Below the pieces are notes generated by a model. It made no database searches, was not told where the DNA came from, and saw only the letters and a program-made list of their open reading frames with translations. Positions 6,206 through 8,864 of a stretch of 8,864 nt of DNA are shown here, in pieces. Source of the stretch: an uncultured bacterium (GTDB lineage: Bacteria; Bacteroidota; Bacteroidia; Bacteroidales; Muribaculaceae); the NCBI GenBank assembly GCA_946184715.1, contig CAMHGU010000087.1:1-8864 (forward strand), in the 5' to 3' direction. The translations under genes and the position numbers were made by a program. Numbering within the stretch: the stretch's first letter is position 1; each line of letters begins with the position of its first letter.

Positions 6206-7030
6206 ATGAGTAAAACCCTCTTCATCAGCGACCTCGACGGCACCCTGCTCAACAGCCGTCCGGCAATCAGCGACGTCACCGCCGCCACCCTCGGCCGGCT
6301 CATCGCCGAGCAGGACCTGCTCTTCAGCGCCGCCACGGCGCGCACCCCGGCCACCGCTATCCCCCTCACCGAAGCTATCGGCATCCAAATCCCGATGGTG
6401 GTGATGAGCGGAGCCGCGCTATGGGACAACCGCAACTGGCGCTTCATCAGCCACACCCATATCCCGGCCGACGAAGTGGCCCGCATCATCGCCATAATGA
6501 AAGCCGCCGAAGTGAACCCCTACGTGTACCACATCGCCGACAACATCCTGCAGGTGCAGCACGCCGCCGAGCTTAACACCGCCGAGAAGCGCTTCATCGA
6601 CCAGCGCAGCTTCTCACCCCTCAAGCATTTCAGCCTGGGCGACGTGAAGGCCGTCGATGCCTCGCTGCTCTTCGCCATCGACAGCTACGACCGTATGCTC
6701 CTGGCCTACAACTGGCTACGCGACGAAGTGGACTGCGAGATAGTGTTCTCGCGCGACATCTACGACCCCACGATGGGCAACCTCGAAATCTTCGCCTCGG
6801 GCACCTCCAAAGCCTCGGGCGTGGCGCTCCTGCGCTCCATCGTCGAGGCCGACAAGGTGGTGGCGTTCGGCGACAACCGCAACGACATCGCGATGCTACA
6901 AGCCGCCGACGTGGCCGTGGTGGTCGAGAACGGCTGCGATGAAGCCAAAGCCATCGCCGACCATATCATTGGCAGCAACGACACCGACAGCGTGGCCCGC
7001 TGGATTGCCGACAACTACCACACAATATAA
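6206..7030 (+). CDS. Cof-type HAD-IIB phosphatase
   Basis: This is a predicted cytoplasmic, magnesium-dependent hydrolase of the haloacid dehalogenase superfamily, Cof subfamily, which dephosphorylates sugar phosphates, FMN or similar small phosphoesters. All four core motifs are present: D9-L-D11-G-T (nucleophile and acid/base), the motif II threonine T44 in AATAR, K202 in TSKASG, and G222-D-N-R-N-D227 followed by IAML. Residues about 80-195 between motifs II and III fit the C2B cap domain that sets substrate choice. At 274 residues the length is normal. The substrate cannot be read from the sequence. It starts fourteen bases after rnhA and ends 38 bases before the kinase. Confidence 0.93.
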   Translation: MSKTLFISDLDGTLLNSRPAISDVTAATLGRLIAEQDLLFSAATARTPATAIPLTEAIGIQIPMVVMSGAALWDNRNWRFISHTHIPADEVARIIAIMKAAEVNPYVYHIADNILQVQHAAELNTAEKRFIDQRSFSPLKHFSLGDVKAVDASLLFAIDSYDRMLLAYNWLRDEVDCEIVFSRDIYDPTMGNLEIFASGTSKASGVALLRSIVEADKVVAFGDNRNDIAMLQAADVAVVVENGCDEAKAIADHIIGSNDTDSVARWIADNYHTI

Positions 7031-7068
7031 CCGGCCGCCGCTCGTTTTAGCTTCATAGACCGATAGCG

Positions 7069-8283
7069 ATGATTAGCACCAACCAAATCTACGACCGCCG
7101 ACGCCTCCTCACCGTGCTCTTCTTCATAGCCGCGGCTGTGGTGGCTGCCCTGTTCGTATATATCAGCAACGTGCTGGTAAAGGAGCTGTCGCAGCAGGAG
7201 CGCGAGCGTATGCAGATATGGGCCGACGCCACCCGCCAGCTCTCCACAATGTCGCTCGACGACGGCTCGGCCGACTACACGGAGTTTCTCTTCGGCATCA
7301 TCCAGAGCAACCACAATATCCCCGTAATCCTCTGCGACGACCACGACAACATCCTGATGCACCGCAACTTCCGTCTGCCCGAGCCTATCGACTCCACCCA
7401 GGAGTTTGCCCCTCTCTCGCGAGCCAACGAGGAGTGGCTGCGCGCCAAAGTGGAGCACCTGCGCAACACTCCCAACGTCATCACCATCCACATCGACCCC
7501 ACCACAAGCCAGCGCATCTACTACGAGGACTCCACCATCCTCAAGCGCCTCGCCTACTACCCCTATATCCAGCTAATCGTGATGCTGGTATTTATCCTGG
7601 TGGTATATTTCGCCGTCATCAGTATGAAAAAAGCCGAGCAGAACAAGGTGTGGGTGGGTCTCTCCAAAGAGACCGCGCATCAGCTCGGCACGCCCATCTC
7701 GTCGCTTATGGCCTGGGTGGAGATGCTGCGCCTCTCCGGTGCCGACGAAGAGACCGTGGCCGATATGGACAAGGACGTGCATCGCCTCTCCATCATCGCC
7801 GACCGCTTCTCCAAGATTGGCTCCGTGCCCGAGCTGGAGCCCGCCGAGCTTAACGCCGCCGTCGATGCTTCATTGGGCTATATGAAATCGCGCATCAGCA
7901 ACCGGGTGGTCCTCACCATCCACCCCAGCCCCGAGGCTATCGACGTGAAGCTCTGCCAGTCGCTCTTCGAATGGGTGATGGAGAACCTCACCAAGAACGC
8001 CGTCGATGCTATGCAAGGCGAAGGACGCATCGACGTCACCATCGCCGCCGAGCACGCCGACACCGCCATCATCGACATCACCGACACCGGCAAAGGCATA
8101 GCCCGCAAAAACTTCAAAAACGTGTTCAACCCCGGCTACACCACCAAGAAACGCGGCTGGGGCCTCGGCCTCACCCTCGTCAAGCGCATCGTCGAGACCT
8201 ACCACCGCGGCCGCATCTACGTTAAAGACTCCGAGATTGACCACGGCACCACCTTCCGCATCGAATTACCTATTGCAAAATGA
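7069..8283 (+). CDS. Orphan membrane sensor histidine kinase
   Basis: This is a predicted inner-membrane sensor kinase that autophosphorylates a histidine and passes phosphate to a response regulator. One membrane helix lies at about 12-34 and a second at about 163-185, leaving about 130 periplasmic residues as the sensor; the segment around 83-100 (IPVILCDDHDNILM) has a PAS-like feel, a weak impression. Only 18 residues separate helix two from the phosphoacceptor His204 (ETAHQLGTPISSL), so there is no room for a HAMP domain. The ATPase domain is complete: N306 and N310 in ENLTKNAVDAM, D339-T-G-K-G, and G363-W-G-L-G. No response regulator gene lies in the window, so the partner is elsewhere. 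The stop overlaps the next start (ATGA). Confidence 0.93.
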   Translation: MISTNQIYDRRRLLTVLFFIAAAVVAALFVYISNVLVKELSQQERERMQIWADATRQLSTMSLDDGSADYTEFLFGIIQSNHNIPVILCDDHDNILMHRNFRLPEPIDSTQEFAPLSRANEEWLRAKVEHLRNTPNVITIHIDPTTSQRIYYEDSTILKRLAYYPYIQLIVMLVFILVVYFAVISMKKAEQNKVWVGLSKETAHQLGTPISSLMAWVEMLRLSGADEETVADMDKDVHRLSIIADRFSKIGSVPELEPAELNAAVDASLGYMKSRISNRVVLTIHPSPEAIDVKLCQSLFEWVMENLTKNAVDAMQGEGRIDVTIAAEHADTAIIDITDTGKGIARKNFKNVFNPGYTTKKRGWGLGLTLVKRIVETYHRGRIYVKDSEIDHGTTFRIELPIAK

Positions 8284-8669
8284 AACGATACCTGCCCCTA
8301 CTCATCATTGCCCTCGCCCTCACCGGCTGCGGGCACAAAGAAGGCCACCGCGGCTTCACCGACGAGGCCAAAGACCCCACCGCCCTGGGCTACGACCCCC
8401 AAGCGATGCAAATCGAAGAAGCGCAAGGCTCCTCCGGAATGACGGCCGACGGCTCTCACTTCATCACCGGAGTGGCGCTGCGCGGCTCGCAGCACTCTAT
8501 CACCCTCCACGTGCTCGATAGCGACGAGGAGATGCAATTCAGCTACCCCACCCTCCCCATCGACAAGATTGCGATATGGCAAGCCGGCGACACCGTCACC
8601 GTGTATTTCAAAGACGCACGGGGTGGCAACGACGTCACCCGAGTAATCAAAGGCGGACCGATACGCTGA
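8280..8669 (+). CDS. Small hypothetical lipoprotein
   Basis: I do not recognise the family. The 129-residue product has a clear lipoprotein signal: K2-R3, a hydrophobic stretch (4-14), and the lipobox L-T-G-C with Cys17 as the predicted anchor. A polar, acidic and probably flexible segment (about 18-58) follows. From about 60 to 127 alternating residues suggest a small beta domain (SITLHVLDS, IAIWQAGDTVTVYF). No catalytic motif is seen. Its ATG overlaps the kinase stop by four bases, a classic coupling arrangement, so it is probably made together with the kinase and could modulate or sense for it; that link is inference. Lipoproteins of this phylum may sit in either membrane. Confidence 0.8.
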   Translation: MKRYLPLLIIALALTGCGHKEGHRGFTDEAKDPTALGYDPQAMQIEEAQGSSGMTADGSHFITGVALRGSQHSITLHVLDSDEEMQFSYPTLPIDKIAIWQAGDTVTVYFKDARGGNDVTRVIKGGPIR

Positions 8670-8677
8670 CCGTACAC

Positions 8678-8716
8678 ACTATCGCCCCCGTTTTGCGCAT
8701 TTTTATGCCCGATAGT
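8678..8716 (+). terminator. Loose inverted repeat after the operon; possible terminator
   Basis: ACTATCG (8678-8684) and CGATAGT (8710-8716) are exact reverse complements, enclosing a smaller hairpin GCAT-TTTT-ATGC (8697-8708). It starts nine bases after the last lipoprotein stop, where a terminator is expected. The stem is neither compact nor GC-rich and no clean T run follows, so a standard intrinsic terminator is doubtful. Its right arm ends on the first base of the tRNA promoter -33 element. Confidence 0.35.
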
Positions 8717-8746
8717 TTGCAATTCGAACTTTTTACGCTAATTTTG
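8716..8746 (+). promoter_or_regulatory. Bacteroidota-type promoter of the tRNA
   Basis: TTTG (8716-8719) is followed after 19 nt by TAATTTTG (8739-8746). Both match the phylum's vegetative sigma consensus, TTTG at -33 and TAnnTTTG at -7, exactly and at the usual spacing. Transcription would start near 8752-8754, about 15 nt before the mature tRNA end. The tRNA is therefore likely transcribed independently of the genes upstream. Confidence 0.8.
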
Positions 8747-8768
8747 CAGTGACAAAACCGATATTTGC

Positions 8769-8844
8769 GCGGTAGTAGCTCAGTTGGTAGAGCATCAGCT
8801 TCCCAAGCTGAGGGTCGCGAGTTCGAGCCTCGTCTACCGCTCCA
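8769..8844 (+). tRNA. tRNA-Gly (CCC anticodon)
   Basis: A complete 76-nt cloverleaf is visible. The acceptor stem is GCGGTAG (8769-8775) with CTACCGC (8834-8840). The D stem is GCTC/GAGC (8778-8781, 8790-8793). The anticodon stem is TCAGC/GCTGA around TTCCCAA, putting CCC at 8802-8804. The T stem is GCGAG/CTCGT with one G-T pair and loop TTCGAGC. The discriminator is T8841, normal for glycine tRNAs, and CCA (8842-8844) is encoded in the DNA. It reads GGG codons. Confidence 0.97.
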
Positions 8845-8864
8845 CAGGCAAGCGCCGGAAATCG

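Noticed and set aside
5241..6206. 321-codon minus-strand frame across the peptidase end and rnhA
   Set aside because: It covers two well-supported genes in antisense, spans their intergenic gap without a sensible start context, and has a biased composition.
7218..7853. 211-codon plus-strand frame within the kinase gene
   Set aside because: It is an Arg/His/Pro-rich out-of-frame reading of the kinase, typical of GC-rich codon patterns.
8760..8767. GATATTTG as a second tRNA promoter element
   Set aside because: It would start transcription inside the mature tRNA, and the element at 8716-8746 matches better.

Overview
The window looks like a chromosomal segment from a Bacteroidota bacterium, most likely a high-GC Bacteroidales gut lineage such as Muribaculaceae; the phylum is fairly secure, the family is inference. 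Three things point there. The tRNA has a promoter of the TTTG/TAnnTTTG type specific to this phylum. The RNase H carries an N-terminal viroplasmin (Cauli_VI) domain, and a streptopain-like C10 peptidase ends in a type IX-secretion-like tail. The first lipoprotein also matches a Bacteroidales Big_5 lipoprotein family. All seven protein genes and the tRNA lie on the + strand; the coding DNA is GC-rich and the left 390 bases are patchily AT-rich.

Layout. Positions 1-390 hold no gene but are unusually rich in inverted repeats: a 35-bp inverted repeat around a 46-nt spacer (1-116), a GC hairpin with a GCAA loop (117-132), a hairpin at 178-192, a 41-nt AT-rich palindrome (200-240), and two small hairpins (259-271 and 274-286). 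A weak Bacteroidota-type promoter lies at about 335-367. A run of closely spaced genes follows: a Big_5-domain lipoprotein (391-2343, GTG start), surE (2348-3118), a secreted C10 cysteine peptidase (3156-5531), rnhA (5541-6191), a Cof-type HAD phosphatase (6206-7030), an orphan sensor histidine kinase (7069-8283), and a small lipoprotein (8280-8669) overlapping the kinase by four bases. A loose inverted repeat (8678-8716) and a strong tRNA promoter (8716-8746) precede tRNA-Gly(CCC) (8769-8844).

How the genes relate. Gaps of -4 to 38 bp on one strand suggest co-transcription, but the functions are mixed: envelope (two lipoproteins, peptidase, kinase), nucleotide or phosphate-ester hydrolysis (SurE, HAD) and RNA-DNA hybrid removal (RNase H). 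Two couplings look tight: the first lipoprotein with surE (4-nt gap) and the kinase with the last lipoprotein (ATGA overlap). No response regulator lies in the window.

The protein genes belong to recognisable families with intact active sites, and I see no evidence of a new defence or mobile system. The most unusual part is the palindrome-rich left flank.
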